Shown piece after piece: positions 20,756-28,496 of a DNA stretch of 64,000 bases (its first letter is position 1; every line of letters starts with the position of its first letter). Source of the DNA: CAVPNY01 sp963706905 (GTDB taxonomy: Bacteria > Chloroflexota > Anaerolineae > Anaerolineales > UBA4823); contig CAVPNY010000011.1 in the NCBI GenBank assembly GCA_963706905.1, positions 62,001 to 126,000 of the forward strand. The letters run 5' to 3'. A model generated the notes under the pieces. It saw nothing but the letters and a program-made list of their open reading frames with translations. It made no database searches and was not told the DNA's origin. Position numbers and translations under genes: made by a program.

Positions 20756-21140
20756 TTTACTTAGCTCGCTTGCTGGCTGGTTGAATTCATGCTTGGGAAG
20801 ATACCTTATCCCCTCCAGGATACGCACTGGTGAGGAGATTATACATCATATTGGTGTTCTGGATGCGCCGCATCAGAATGATACTCAGTATCACGATGAT
20901 ACGCCGTAACGAAATCGAACACACAATTTTGCGGCAAAACAATCATGCTTTCTAGATTATTAAACGCTGGAAAAGGCCGGTTTGTTACGCTTGGTGGGGA
21001 ATTGAGTCAGAGTGCGTCAAGGATTGCTAGTCCAGTCAGATAGCTGGATTGGAACAGGTAAACAGGACAGATGCAGGGCTGCTAACAGAAGTGATAGTTG
21101 CAAAGCTTGGAAAAAAACGTTATCTAGGATATAAATACTA
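20756..21140. other. Gene-free region upstream of riboswitch
   Basis: No credible gene on either strand. It separates a minus-strand gene from the plus-strand riboswitch unit, so it should hold divergent promoters. TTGCAA at 21098-21103 with TATCTA at 21121-21126 is a weak extra plus-strand candidate. Confidence 0.45.
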
Positions 21141-21169
21141 TTGAAACCGTCTTTTGCGAACCTTATAAT
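21141..21169 (+). promoter_or_regulatory. Near-consensus sigma-70 promoter before the riboswitch
   Basis: TTGAAA at 21141-21146 and TATAAT at 21164-21169 are separated by exactly 17 bases. Transcription would start near 21176, at the beginning of the riboswitch. Confidence 0.8.
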
Positions 21170-21172
21170 CCG

Positions 21173-21266
21173 GGTGCAGCAAAGAAAAGGCAAACCTGTC
21201 GAAAGACAGGGACGCAAAGTTACGGGTCTAAACGGACTGCGGGCCGCAAGATCGCCGGACTGCCTA
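21173..21266 (+). ncRNA. Cyclic di-GMP-I riboswitch (GEMM)
   Basis: The conserved core is plain: AAAAGGCAAACC, then stem CCTGTC-GAAA-GACAGG with a GNRA loop, GGGACGCAAAG, and CGGGTCTAAACGG. This is the order of the GEMM-I aptamer that binds c-di-GMP. A P3-like arm follows (GCGGGCCGCAAGATCGCC). No terminator is obvious between the aptamer and ATG 21375, so control of translation or of processing is possible. The first gene after it encodes a small membrane protein. Confidence 0.85.
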
Positions 21267-21374
21267 AGCTGGAAGCGAGCACGGCAATTCTATAGCCGAT
21301 ACAGCCTTAGACAGTTTGGCTCCGAGCCGGTCCTGGAGTTGGTAAATGGATCAGCAAGTTCACTGGAGGAAGCC

Positions 21375-21580
21375 ATGACTGTCATTATTATCGGAGCGCC
21401 GCCGCCGCCTGGGTTGTTTTTTCTACTATCCTGGTGACGATGGCTTGCATGAATTCATCGCAACTCAGCCAGATGGAAGAGCCTATCAAGAGGCGACCTG
21501 TCCGGGCGAGATCACGAGCCAGGAGAGTTGCTCCCCAAATCCAGTCTCCTTCAATTCCGTCGAGCGCCGAAACGACTTGA
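21375..21580 (+). CDS. Small membrane protein under riboswitch control, frameshifted
   Basis: A strong GGAGG at 21364-21368 precedes ATG 21375. The frame reads MTVIIIGA, then must shift in the GCC repeat near 21398-21410 to give AAAAWVVFSTILVTMAC, a membrane segment, followed by MNSSQLSQMEEPIKRRPVRA and a basic, Ser/Pro-rich tail to TGA 21580 (about 68 residues). The riboswitch, promoter and ribosome-binding site all support the plus strand. A minus-strand frame of similar length overlaps but lacks such signals. The function is unknown. Confidence 0.5.
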
Positions 21581-21787
21581 TCCTGCGCCAGTCCCGCTAA
21601 GTAATCTTCCCGCAAGGGCGATTGTTTTATCATCGCGCTGACCGCGGTGCAGCCAGAGGCGGCAGGCGCCTGTTCCACACAGACGCCACAGCCATGCCAG
21701 GGCTGCGTTGCGGAGCGCGATTTTTCTTTTCCTAATCAGCAAAGCTTTCTGGCGTGTGGAAATCGTCTACAATAAAGGATAATGAAT

Positions 21788-23305
21788 ATGCGATCTGCGC
21801 AAAGTAAACTCATATTTCTGAGCCTGATCGTCTTGCTGGCTCTATTCGCCGGGAGCATGGTTAGACAGGGCCTGGCAGGCGATCAGCAAATCCCAGCAGC
21901 ACAGGTAACGCCAGGCAGGCTGCCTCCGCAATCTATGGCGGGGGGATTATACCTGCCAATTATCATGCGCCCCATTCCTCAGGGAGAGCCAACTCCATCC
22001 CCGACTATCACACCCCCGCCCGGCTCCGGTGCACCGCGCATCAACGTTCCCTATTTTGATAGCGAAATCGCTTTTTCTGAAACGGCGGTCTTGTGGTTCG
22101 GTCAGGTAACTCCGACTGAGAACAATGTCGATGTGCGGGTGGGTTACACACAGGACGAATTGTTCGTTCACCTGGCTGCCATCGACCGACTCTTATGGTA
22201 TGACGACACCCCGCCGATTGATCTGGAGGCCTGGGATTCAGCAAGTCTCTTCATTAGCACTGGTGGCAATCAGGGAGATGCACCGAATGAGAGCGCCTAC
22301 CGGTTTATTGGGTCGCTCAATTTTTGGGAAGACGATCTGGATTACCAGGCAGGTTACCAGGGAAATGGGTCTGGGTGGGTGGAGAGTGATCAACCATTCA
22401 CTACCCAGATCGGCTACCGGGGAAATCCTAACAATGACAATCGGGATAGCGGCTGGCGGTTGAGTTATTGGATCCCTTTCAGCAGCTTTGGATTGGAGAG
22501 CGCTCCCCCTCAGGGGACATTATGGGGGTTGGCGGTGGTATTGCACGATCGAGACGACGCAGCCGGAACTTCCATCCCGGATCAAGTCTGGCCTCCTCTG
22601 CTGGAGACAGACCAGCCTGGAACCTGGGGGGAGCTCGTCTTTGGACTGCCGTCCTACACACCGCCCGGCGATCAGCCGGATGGAAGCGTGACCATCCGGC
22701 ATGGTTTGAATGGTTCAGTCGTTGTGGATGGAGGCGTGGGCGGCGGGACGAACTGCGGGGATGGATTGGATTACTTTGGAGAGTGGGGAGATACCAATTA
22801 CGCGGCTATCGATCGAGTCAATGTTCAGAACCAGTACGACGTGGCTGATTGGCCGTGCTTTTCTAAAATCTATGTCACCTTCCCCCTGGATAAGATTCCA
22901 GCTGGTAAAAACATCCTCAATGCGACCCTGACATTGCATCAATTTGGCAATGCTGGTGGAGGTGAATATGGGGAAGCGCCTCCTTCTTTGATCCAGGTCT
23001 TCCGAATAGGCCAGGACTGGCAGGAAGACACGCTCACCTGGAATAATGCCCCGCTCGCGATTGAAAATGTCAGCCAGACCTGGGTAGAGTGGCTGGCCGA
23101 ATATCCAGGCTGGCCAGGTCTGCCGCGTTCATGGGATCTCAGCCGGGCAGTGGCAGATGCCTATTCTGAAGGCCAGCCTCTGCGTTTGGCTTTCTACTCA
23201 GCCGATAGTGAACGGCACAGCGGAAAGTACTTTCTCACCTCCGATATTGATGACGACAGCGTTGCTGGCCGGCCAACTCTGGTCGTGTCGTGGAGTGATC
23301 CGTAG
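21788..23305 (+). CDS. Secreted protein with DOMON/CBM9-like and DNRLRE domains
   Basis: ATG 21788 fits AAAGGA at 21774-21779 better than ATG 21782. A signal peptide (LIFLSLIVLLALFAGSMV) and a Pro-rich linker come first. Residues about 95-300 read like a carbohydrate-binding DOMON/CBM9-type sandwich (FDSEIAFSETAVLWFGQV ... WRLSYWIPFSSFG). The last 170 residues match the DNRLRE style: PCFSKIYVTFPLDKIPAGK, ATLTLHQFGNAG, DTLTWNNAP, RPTLVVSW. It is probably a secreted wall or matrix protein. It shares the riboswitch-led transcript unless a hidden promoter exists, and ends in a strong terminator. Confidence 0.75.
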   Translation: MRSAQSKLIFLSLIVLLALFAGSMVRQGLAGDQQIPAAQVTPGRLPPQSMAGGLYLPIIMRPIPQGEPTPSPTITPPPGSGAPRINVPYFDSEIAFSETAVLWFGQVTPTENNVDVRVGYTQDELFVHLAAIDRLLWYDDTPPIDLEAWDSASLFISTGGNQGDAPNESAYRFIGSLNFWEDDLDYQAGYQGNGSGWVESDQPFTTQIGYRGNPNNDNRDSGWRLSYWIPFSSFGLESAPPQGTLWGLAVVLHDRDDAAGTSIPDQVWPPLLETDQPGTWGELVFGLPSYTPPGDQPDGSVTIRHGLNGSVVVDGGVGGGTNCGDGLDYFGEWGDTNYAAIDRVNVQNQYDVADWPCFSKIYVTFPLDKIPAGKNILNATLTLHQFGNAGGGEYGEAPPSLIQVFRIGQDWQEDTLTWNNAPLAIENVSQTWVEWLAEYPGWPGLPRSWDLSRAVADAYSEGQPLRLAFYSADSERHSGKYFLTSDIDDDSVAGRPTLVVSWSDP

Positions 23306-23330
23306 GTCAAACAGGCTGGCATTATCGTCG

Positions 23331-23361
23331 GGCTGTTCTGTCTAACAGAACAGCCTTTTTT
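23331..23361 (+). terminator. Intrinsic terminator
   Basis: A perfect 10-bp stem (GGCTGTTCTG with CAGAACAGCC) and a five-base loop TCTAA are followed by TTTTTT. It ends the riboswitch-led unit. Confidence 0.92.
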
Positions 23362-23864
23362 GTTGCCTCTCAGTGATCAAAGTATCAATTTCATCCAGGC
23401 GCCGTTATTCAGCATATGAAAAGCATGTCAGATCGCGTATCCGGGTGTAACAAGACGGTATGCTTGGCGTTTATTAATGTGGAGAGGAAACATACGCCTG
23501 GTTGACAAAGAACGAACCTTTAAATAGATAGAATTTCCCCTGGGGGCATGCGGGAAATAATTAGTAAGAATGTTTCCTCAGAAGGTGTAACGGAACTGGG
23601 TACTCTTGCGTTAATCCAGATGATCACCGAAATATTACTCAAATTATCTGATTATTGTCTCTGATTAAGGTTGGTGAACCCTGAGACCCTTCCCGTTGCA
23701 GAGTTGGTTAAATTGTGGTTCCGGGGAAGCAAATTGGTTTAGCTGGCTCCGGAACTACTGCATACAAGGTGAATTAATCCCGATGAAGGGGCATGTCGGA
23801 AGGGCGGAGCACGTCAGCAACTAGGATAGACCCTTGCTAAATTTCTCGGGAGGGAAATAATAAC
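23362..23864 (+). promoter_or_regulatory. Long leader with promoter and a c-di-AMP (ydaO/yuaA)-like aptamer
   Basis: No gene lies in these 500 bases. TTGACA at 23502-23507 and TAGATA at 23525-23530 (17-base spacing) form a promoter candidate. From about 23690 to 23845 the text carries pieces of the ydaO/yuaA c-di-AMP aptamer in order: CCGGGGAAGC, AAGGTGAATTAATC, CGGAAGGGCGGAGCACGTC and CGTCAGCAACTAGG. The match is imperfect and was judged by eye. The ribosome-binding site GGGAGGG lies before ATG 23865. The leader would control the polysaccharide locus. Confidence 0.45.
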
Positions 23865-26336
23865 ATGGAAACCACGCCATCAGGCGCCAATCTAATATTA
23901 GAAGCGCCGCTAAAAGCAGATATCCTCAAAGCCTCGCGCAGTGTGCCGCGCCATTTACAATGGCGTGCGTATACATTTGGATTGGTGCTGAGCGATATTG
24001 TGACGATCGGGTTTGCATTCTGGTTGGCGTACATTGTTCGTTTTGAGTTATCCTTGGGGATTTTCTATCAGAACATGCGCACCAATATGGGATACTACCA
24101 GTCGCTGGTAATGGTTCTGATCCCGGCGTGGATCATCCTCTTCTATCTGCTGGGTTTATATGACCGGCAAAAATTACTGGGTGGCACGCAGGAATACTCG
24201 TTGGTGTTCAATGGCACCACGATTGGGATCGTGCTGGTAATTGCTGCTGGCTTCCTGCTGCCAGAATTTGTCTTTGCCCGTGGCTGGTTGCTGCTGGCGT
24301 GGATCTTCGCATTTGTGTTTGCTGAGTCAGGACGCTTCATTCTACGCCGGGTCGTGTATATGTTGCGAAATAGGGGCTACTTTTTGACCCCGGCGGTGAT
24401 TATTGGTGCAAATAACGAAGGCCTGTCACTGGCAGAGCAGTTGATGCGCTGGAAATCATCTGGATTTCACATCGTAGGTTTTGTTGATAAGAAGCTACCT
24501 GTCGGGACTCCTTTGCTGCACCATCTGCAGGTGCTTGGCACGGTTGAAGAGCTGGATGAATTAATCCCTAAGTACGAGATTGAAGAGATCATCCTGGCAA
24601 GCAGTGCCATTTCTTCACGGGATAAGATGCTAGATGTCTTCCAACGTTATGGCGTATCCAGCAATGTCAATGTGCGTATGTCATCCGGGTTGTATGAGAT
24701 CATCACGACTGGTCTGACAGTCAAGGAATTTGCTTACGTGCCCTTGGTGGGGGTAAACAAGGTGCGCCTGACCGGTTTTGACGAGGCGCTTAAGTTTGCA
24801 CTTGATTATGCGATCACTATCCCGGGTCTGATCCTGCTCTCCCCGTTATTACTGGCGCTCGCAATAGCCGTGAAGCTAGACTCTAAAGGCCCGATCATCT
24901 ATCGTCGGCGGGTAATGGGGATGAATGGTCGCCAGTTCGACGCATATAAGTTTCGCACGATGCGTGTTGATGGAGATGAGCTTCTGAAGGACCACCCTGA
25001 GCTCCAGGCCGAGCTGGCGCGTAACTTCAAGCTCAAGGTTGACCCGCGCGTGACTCGAGTCGGTAGTATTATTCGCAAGGCCAGTCTGGATGAGCTGCCT
25101 CAACTGTTCAATGTGCTCAAGCGGGAGATGTCGTGGGTAGGTCCCCGGATCATTACCCCCGCCGAGGTTGAGAAGTATAATAAGTGGGATATCAATTTGA
25201 TGACGGTGCGCCCTGGCATCACCGGTTTGTGGCAGGTGAGCGGCCGGTCGGACGTCTCGTACGAAGAGCGGGTTCGTCTGGATATGCATTACATCCGCAA
25301 TTGGAGCATCTGGTTGGATTTGCAATTGCTCTTTCAGACTATCCCCGCTGTAATTAAGCGCCGAGGCGCATTAAACCAAAACTGGTTCGAAAAGGAGAAT
25401 AGCGTGAAGGCTTTGGTTACTGGGGGAGCTGGATTTATCGGTTCCCATGTTGTTGATATTCTGGTTGCGAATGGGTATGAAGTGGTTGTGGTGGATGATC
25501 TATCCACCGGGAGGCGCTCCAATTTAAACCCTGCAGCTAAATTCTATCAGATCGATATTCGCGATCCAAAACTGGCAGAAGTCTTTGAGAAAGAGAGACC
25601 CGACTTTGTCGATCATCATGCTGCTCAAATGGACGTCCGCAGGTCTGTGGTAGATCCTCATTTTGACGCGGATGTAAATGTGCTCGGGTCGATCAATGTC
25701 ATCGAAAATGCCCGGCGGTTCAATGTTAAGCGGTTCGTTTATATCTCGACGGGTGGGGCGGTGTATGGTGAGCCAGAGTATCTGCCCTGCGACGAGGCGC
25801 ATCCGGTCAATCCGATCTGCCCATACGGCGCCAGCAAGCACACGGTGGAGCATTACCTGTTCATGTACCAGGTGATGTATGGATTAGAGTATGTTATTTT
25901 GCGTTATCCAAACGTATACGGCCCACGTCAGGATCCACACGGAGAGGCTGGAGTGGTTGCGATTTTCACCGGGCAGATGATGGCGGGTAAACCGGTAATG
26001 ATCTACGGAGATGGCGAGCAAGTTCGGGACTTTGTCTATGTCGAAGATTGTGCCCGCGCCAACTTGATGGCGTTGACAACCGACCAACCGAATACAGTCT
26101 ATAATCTAGGTTTTGGTCGCGGGACGACAGTTAACGAGATTTTTGAAACATTGAAGAAGGTGACAGCCTATGCTCCGTCAGCCAAGTACGGACCAGCCAA
26201 ATTAGGCGAAACCCGTCGGATCTACCTTGAGGCAAGCAAGGCCCGAAAGTCACTGGGGTGGGAACCGATTGTTAATCTCGAGGAAGGCCTGGAGCGCACT
26301 GTGGCGTATTTCCAGACCTCCGAACCGATTTCATAA
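23865..26336 (+). CDS. Initiating sugar-phosphate transferase in frame with NAD-dependent sugar epimerase
   Basis: Residues 1-513 form a polyprenyl-phosphate glycosylphosphotransferase (WbaP/WcaJ type): N-terminal membrane segments, a CoA-binding-like domain (AVIIGANNEGLSLAEQL), a fifth membrane segment, then the catalytic part (YKFRTMRVDGDE, KASLDELPQLFNVL, MSWVGPRIITP, RPGITGLWQVSGRS). It would start the glycan on undecaprenyl phosphate. Residues 514-823 are an extended SDR epimerase/dehydratase with TGGAGFIGSHVVD, STGGAVYGEP and YGASK (catalytic Tyr/Lys). The second domain has its own ribosome-binding site and GTG start, so it may also be made alone, or a stop codon was lost between two genes. 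Confidence 0.85.
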   Translation: METTPSGANLILEAPLKADILKASRSVPRHLQWRAYTFGLVLSDIVTIGFAFWLAYIVRFELSLGIFYQNMRTNMGYYQSLVMVLIPAWIILFYLLGLYDRQKLLGGTQEYSLVFNGTTIGIVLVIAAGFLLPEFVFARGWLLLAWIFAFVFAESGRFILRRVVYMLRNRGYFLTPAVIIGANNEGLSLAEQLMRWKSSGFHIVGFVDKKLPVGTPLLHHLQVLGTVEELDELIPKYEIEEIILASSAISSRDKMLDVFQRYGVSSNVNVRMSSGLYEIITTGLTVKEFAYVPLVGVNKVRLTGFDEALKFALDYAITIPGLILLSPLLLALAIAVKLDSKGPIIYRRRVMGMNGRQFDAYKFRTMRVDGDELLKDHPELQAELARNFKLKVDPRVTRVGSIIRKASLDELPQLFNVLKREMSWVGPRIITPAEVEKYNKWDINLMTVRPGITGLWQVSGRSDVSYEERVRLDMHYIRNWSIWLDLQLLFQTIPAVIKRRGALNQNWFEKENSVKALVTGGAGFIGSHVVDILVANGYEVVVVDDLSTGRRSNLNPAAKFYQIDIRDPKLAEVFEKERPDFVDHHAAQMDVRRSVVDPHFDADVNVLGSINVIENARRFNVKRFVYISTGGAVYGEPEYLPCDEAHPVNPICPYGASKHTVEHYLFMYQVMYGLEYVILRYPNVYGPRQDPHGEAGVVAIFTGQMMAGKPVMIYGDGEQVRDFVYVEDCARANLMALTTDQPNTVYNLGFGRGTTVNEIFETLKKVTAYAPSAKYGPAKLGETRRIYLEASKARKSLGWEPIVNLEEGLERTVAYFQTSEPIS
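25391..25406 (+). promoter_or_regulatory. Internal ribosome-binding site and GTG start of the epimerase part
   Basis: AAAGGAG at 25391-25397 precedes GTG 25404, which begins VKALVTGGAGFIGSH, the usual N-terminus of such epimerases. This suggests two genes that are now read through in one frame. Confidence 0.6.
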
Positions 26337-26419
26337 AGCCAAGAGTAATTCCCTAATCATAATTAGACCCGAGCCGGCAATGGATCAATTGCCGGCTGGG
26401 GGGTATTCAGGAGCTAAGC

Positions 26420-27052
26420 ATGAGTTATATTCATCGTTATATTGAAGACCTTGAGCACACACTGGCAAATTTACCGGAAGATCGCATCGAGCAGGTTGTA
26501 CAGATCTTACATGAGGCGCGGTTGAATAACCAGCAGGTCTTTATCATGGGGAACGGGGGGAGCGCTTCGACAGCCTCGCATTTCGTATGTGATCTTGGGA
26601 AGAATACCCGAGTTAAGGGGATACCCAATTTCCGGGTGATGGGCTTGACCGATAATATGGCTTTATTCTCAGCGCTGGCCAACGACGAAGGTTATGAAAA
26701 TGTCTTCATGCAACAGCTGGCCAGCCATATCCAATCTGGGGATGTCGTGATCGGTATCTCGGCCAGTGGCAATTCGCCGAACGTGGTCAATGCCATCGAG
26801 CTGGCGAATTCTATCCCAGCTAGGACGATCGGGTTCACCGGCTTCGACAGCGGCAAGCTGGGGGGGATGGTGGATATTAACTTGCACGTGCCAAGCCATC
26901 TGATCGAGCATGTCGAGGATATTCACTTGGTGCTTGAGCACCTGATCTGCAAGGAACTGCGCGAAAAGGCAGTGGAAATGTCGGCCTTGGAGAAGCCGAT
27001 TGCAGTGACGCCTGAAGTTGCCTATCTGGGCGAGAAAACCGCCTTAGATTAA
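26420..27052 (+). CDS. gmhA: SIS-domain phosphoheptose isomerase, GmhA-like
   Basis: ATG 26420 follows CAGGAG. The 210-residue protein has the SIS fold with the sugar-phosphate loop FIMGNGGSASTASHFVCDLGK and ISASGNSPNVVNAI, and the C-terminal metal/catalytic segment HVEDIHLVLEHLICKEL. This matches sedoheptulose 7-phosphate isomerases, which make D-glycero-heptose 7-phosphate for surface glycans. The next gene, on the opposite strand, encodes a GmhB-type phosphatase, which supports the call. The kinase and nucleotidyltransferase of the pathway are not in the window. Confidence 0.82.
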   Translation: MSYIHRYIEDLEHTLANLPEDRIEQVVQILHEARLNNQQVFIMGNGGSASTASHFVCDLGKNTRVKGIPNFRVMGLTDNMALFSALANDEGYENVFMQQLASHIQSGDVVIGISASGNSPNVVNAIELANSIPARTIGFTGFDSGKLGGMVDINLHVPSHLIEHVEDIHLVLEHLICKELREKAVEMSALEKPIAVTPEVAYLGEKTALD

Positions 27053-27586
27053 CTCATCTAAGGCCTGAGCCAGCGTGTCATAAACCGTGTAAGGCCCGAT
27101 TTGGGCCGCGCTTGCCAGATCAGCCTGATCGATGCCGCGACCGGTGCGAACTAGGCCAGTTATCTGCACACCGGCAGCCTGTCCGGCGAGAAGATCGCTC
27201 AGCGCATCACCGATCAATATTGATTTATTCAGGTTAATCGAGAGCAATTCAGCAGCCTGGTGCAATAAACCAGGGCGAGGTTTTCGGCAGGAACAATCCT
27301 CTTCGGGGGCATGAGGGCACATCAAAACCGCATCGATCCGGCCGCCAGCGGACTCGATTTCAGCCACCAGGCGTTGGTTAATCGCCTCCGCCTCAGAAAG
27401 TGAAATGATGCCGCGGCCTACAACGGATTGGTTCGTCACGATGATAATCTTATAGGGGGCGATCCGGACTTTGATCAGAGCTTCCAGGGCTTGAGGGAAA
27501 ATATAGACATCTGCCCAGGAGCGGATATAGTCCGGACGGTTTTCGACAATCACACCATCACGGTCAAGGAATATAGCAGGGTACAT
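27044..27586 (-). CDS. gmhB: HAD phosphatase, GmhB-like (heptose bisphosphate)
   Basis: ATG 27586 is chosen because the nucleophile motif then starts at residue 5 (FLDRDGVIVE), as in the family; GTG 27604 is also possible. Further motifs are IIVTNQSVVGRG, the zinc-binding loop CPHAPEEDCSCRKPRPG, and ILIGDALSDLLAG. The about 180-residue length suits D,D-heptose 1,7-bisphosphate phosphatase. It is the only minus-strand gene of the locus and overlaps the isomerase tail by nine bases, so the two converge. Confidence 0.8.
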   Translation of the reverse strand: MYPAIFLDRDGVIVENRPDYIRSWADVYIFPQALEALIKVRIAPYKIIIVTNQSVVGRGIISLSEAEAINQRLVAEIESAGGRIDAVLMCPHAPEEDCSCRKPRPGLLHQAAELLSINLNKSILIGDALSDLLAGQAAGVQITGLVRTGRGIDQADLASAAQIGPYTVYDTLAQALDELI

Positions 27587-27633
27587 AGGGTTAATTATAC
27601 TCACCCATCGCCGGTTAATATCCCCCGGAAATC

Positions 27634-27662
27634 TTGACTAGATCAAATATTTCAGATAAAAT
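27634..27662 (+). promoter_or_regulatory. Near-consensus sigma-70 promoter
   Basis: TTGACT at 27634-27639, 17 bases, then TAAAAT at 27657-27662. It would drive the plus-strand genes from 27750, after the convergent phosphatase gene. Confidence 0.75.
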
Positions 27663-27749
27663 TCATCTTAATATATTTATTCAGGCTAATCATCATTCGG
27701 GCAAGGGATTGAGTGGGATATACGGTTGATTGACTCGCCGTAAAGCAGA

Positions 27750-28475
27750 ATGTTTGCCAGTCTTCGTCTTTATTTCAACCGCCAGGCCTCCAGTGCATGG
27801 CGGTATATTCTTGAACAGACATTTTACTTTTTGCTTGGTTGGATCCCCACCATCGTGGGGATTGGATTAACAGGCATATTCTACCGTTTGATCATGGATA
27901 TGGATGGGTGGGCGGCTATCGAAAATGGAGTCCGCTTAAGATTTGCAGATAACATCCGCCTGGGAAATGGCGCATATCTTGACCAAGGCAGTTATTTACA
28001 CGCCTGCCCTGGCGGAATAGATATTGGTGAGGAAACCATTATTATGCATGGGGCAGTCTTGCACGTCTATAATTTCCGGGACTTGCCAAAGGCCGGGATT
28101 AAGATTGGACGGAATAGTCTGGTGGGAGAATACTCAGTGATCCGGGGACAGGGTGGGGTTGAGATTGGTGATCGAGTTTATACTTCGCCCTTTACCCAGA
28201 TCATTGCCGTAAACCACGTCTTTGAGGATCCAGATCGGCCGTTTGTGGATCAAGGAATTACTGCGGAAGGCATCGTTATCGAAGATGATGTCTGGTTGGG
28301 GGCTGGGGCGGTGATCACGGATGGCGTGCATGTCGGCAAAGGCGCTGTTGTGGCCGCCGGAGCAGTCGTCACAAAGGATGTACCGGCCCATACTGTGGTC
28401 GGTGGGGTTCCAGCCCGCCCGCTTCGAACAATTGGGGAAGGACTGGAGAAGAAAGTTGCTAAAAAGATTTACTAA
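27750..28475 (+). CDS. Left-handed beta-helix acyltransferase (hexapeptide repeats)
   Basis: After a hydrophobic N-terminal segment (FYFLLGWIPTIVGIGLTGI), the protein shows hexapeptide repeats (IRLGNGAYLDQGSYLHA, IEIGDRVYTSPFTQI-like text, VWLGAGAVITDGVHVGKGAVVAAGAVVTKDVP) and ends in VVGGVPARPLR. This is typical of sugar O- or N-acyltransferases of the WbbJ/NodL group. His in NFRDL/NHVF (AVNHVFEDP) is a probable catalytic residue. It should acetylate a sugar of the glycan. No strong ribosome-binding site is seen; it is the first gene after the promoter at 27634. Confidence 0.78.
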   Translation: MFASLRLYFNRQASSAWRYILEQTFYFLLGWIPTIVGIGLTGIFYRLIMDMDGWAAIENGVRLRFADNIRLGNGAYLDQGSYLHACPGGIDIGEETIIMHGAVLHVYNFRDLPKAGIKIGRNSLVGEYSVIRGQGGVEIGDRVYTSPFTQIIAVNHVFEDPDRPFVDQGITAEGIVIEDDVWLGAGAVITDGVHVGKGAVVAAGAVVTKDVPAHTVVGGVPARPLRTIGEGLEKKVAKKIY

Positions 28476-28496
28476 TAATAAGATGGAGATTTACTT

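Noticed and set aside
21388..21742. Minus-strand frames opposite the riboswitch-controlled small gene
   Set aside because: The plus strand has the promoter, riboswitch and GGAGG site; the minus frames have none. I keep some doubt because the plus frame needs a repair.
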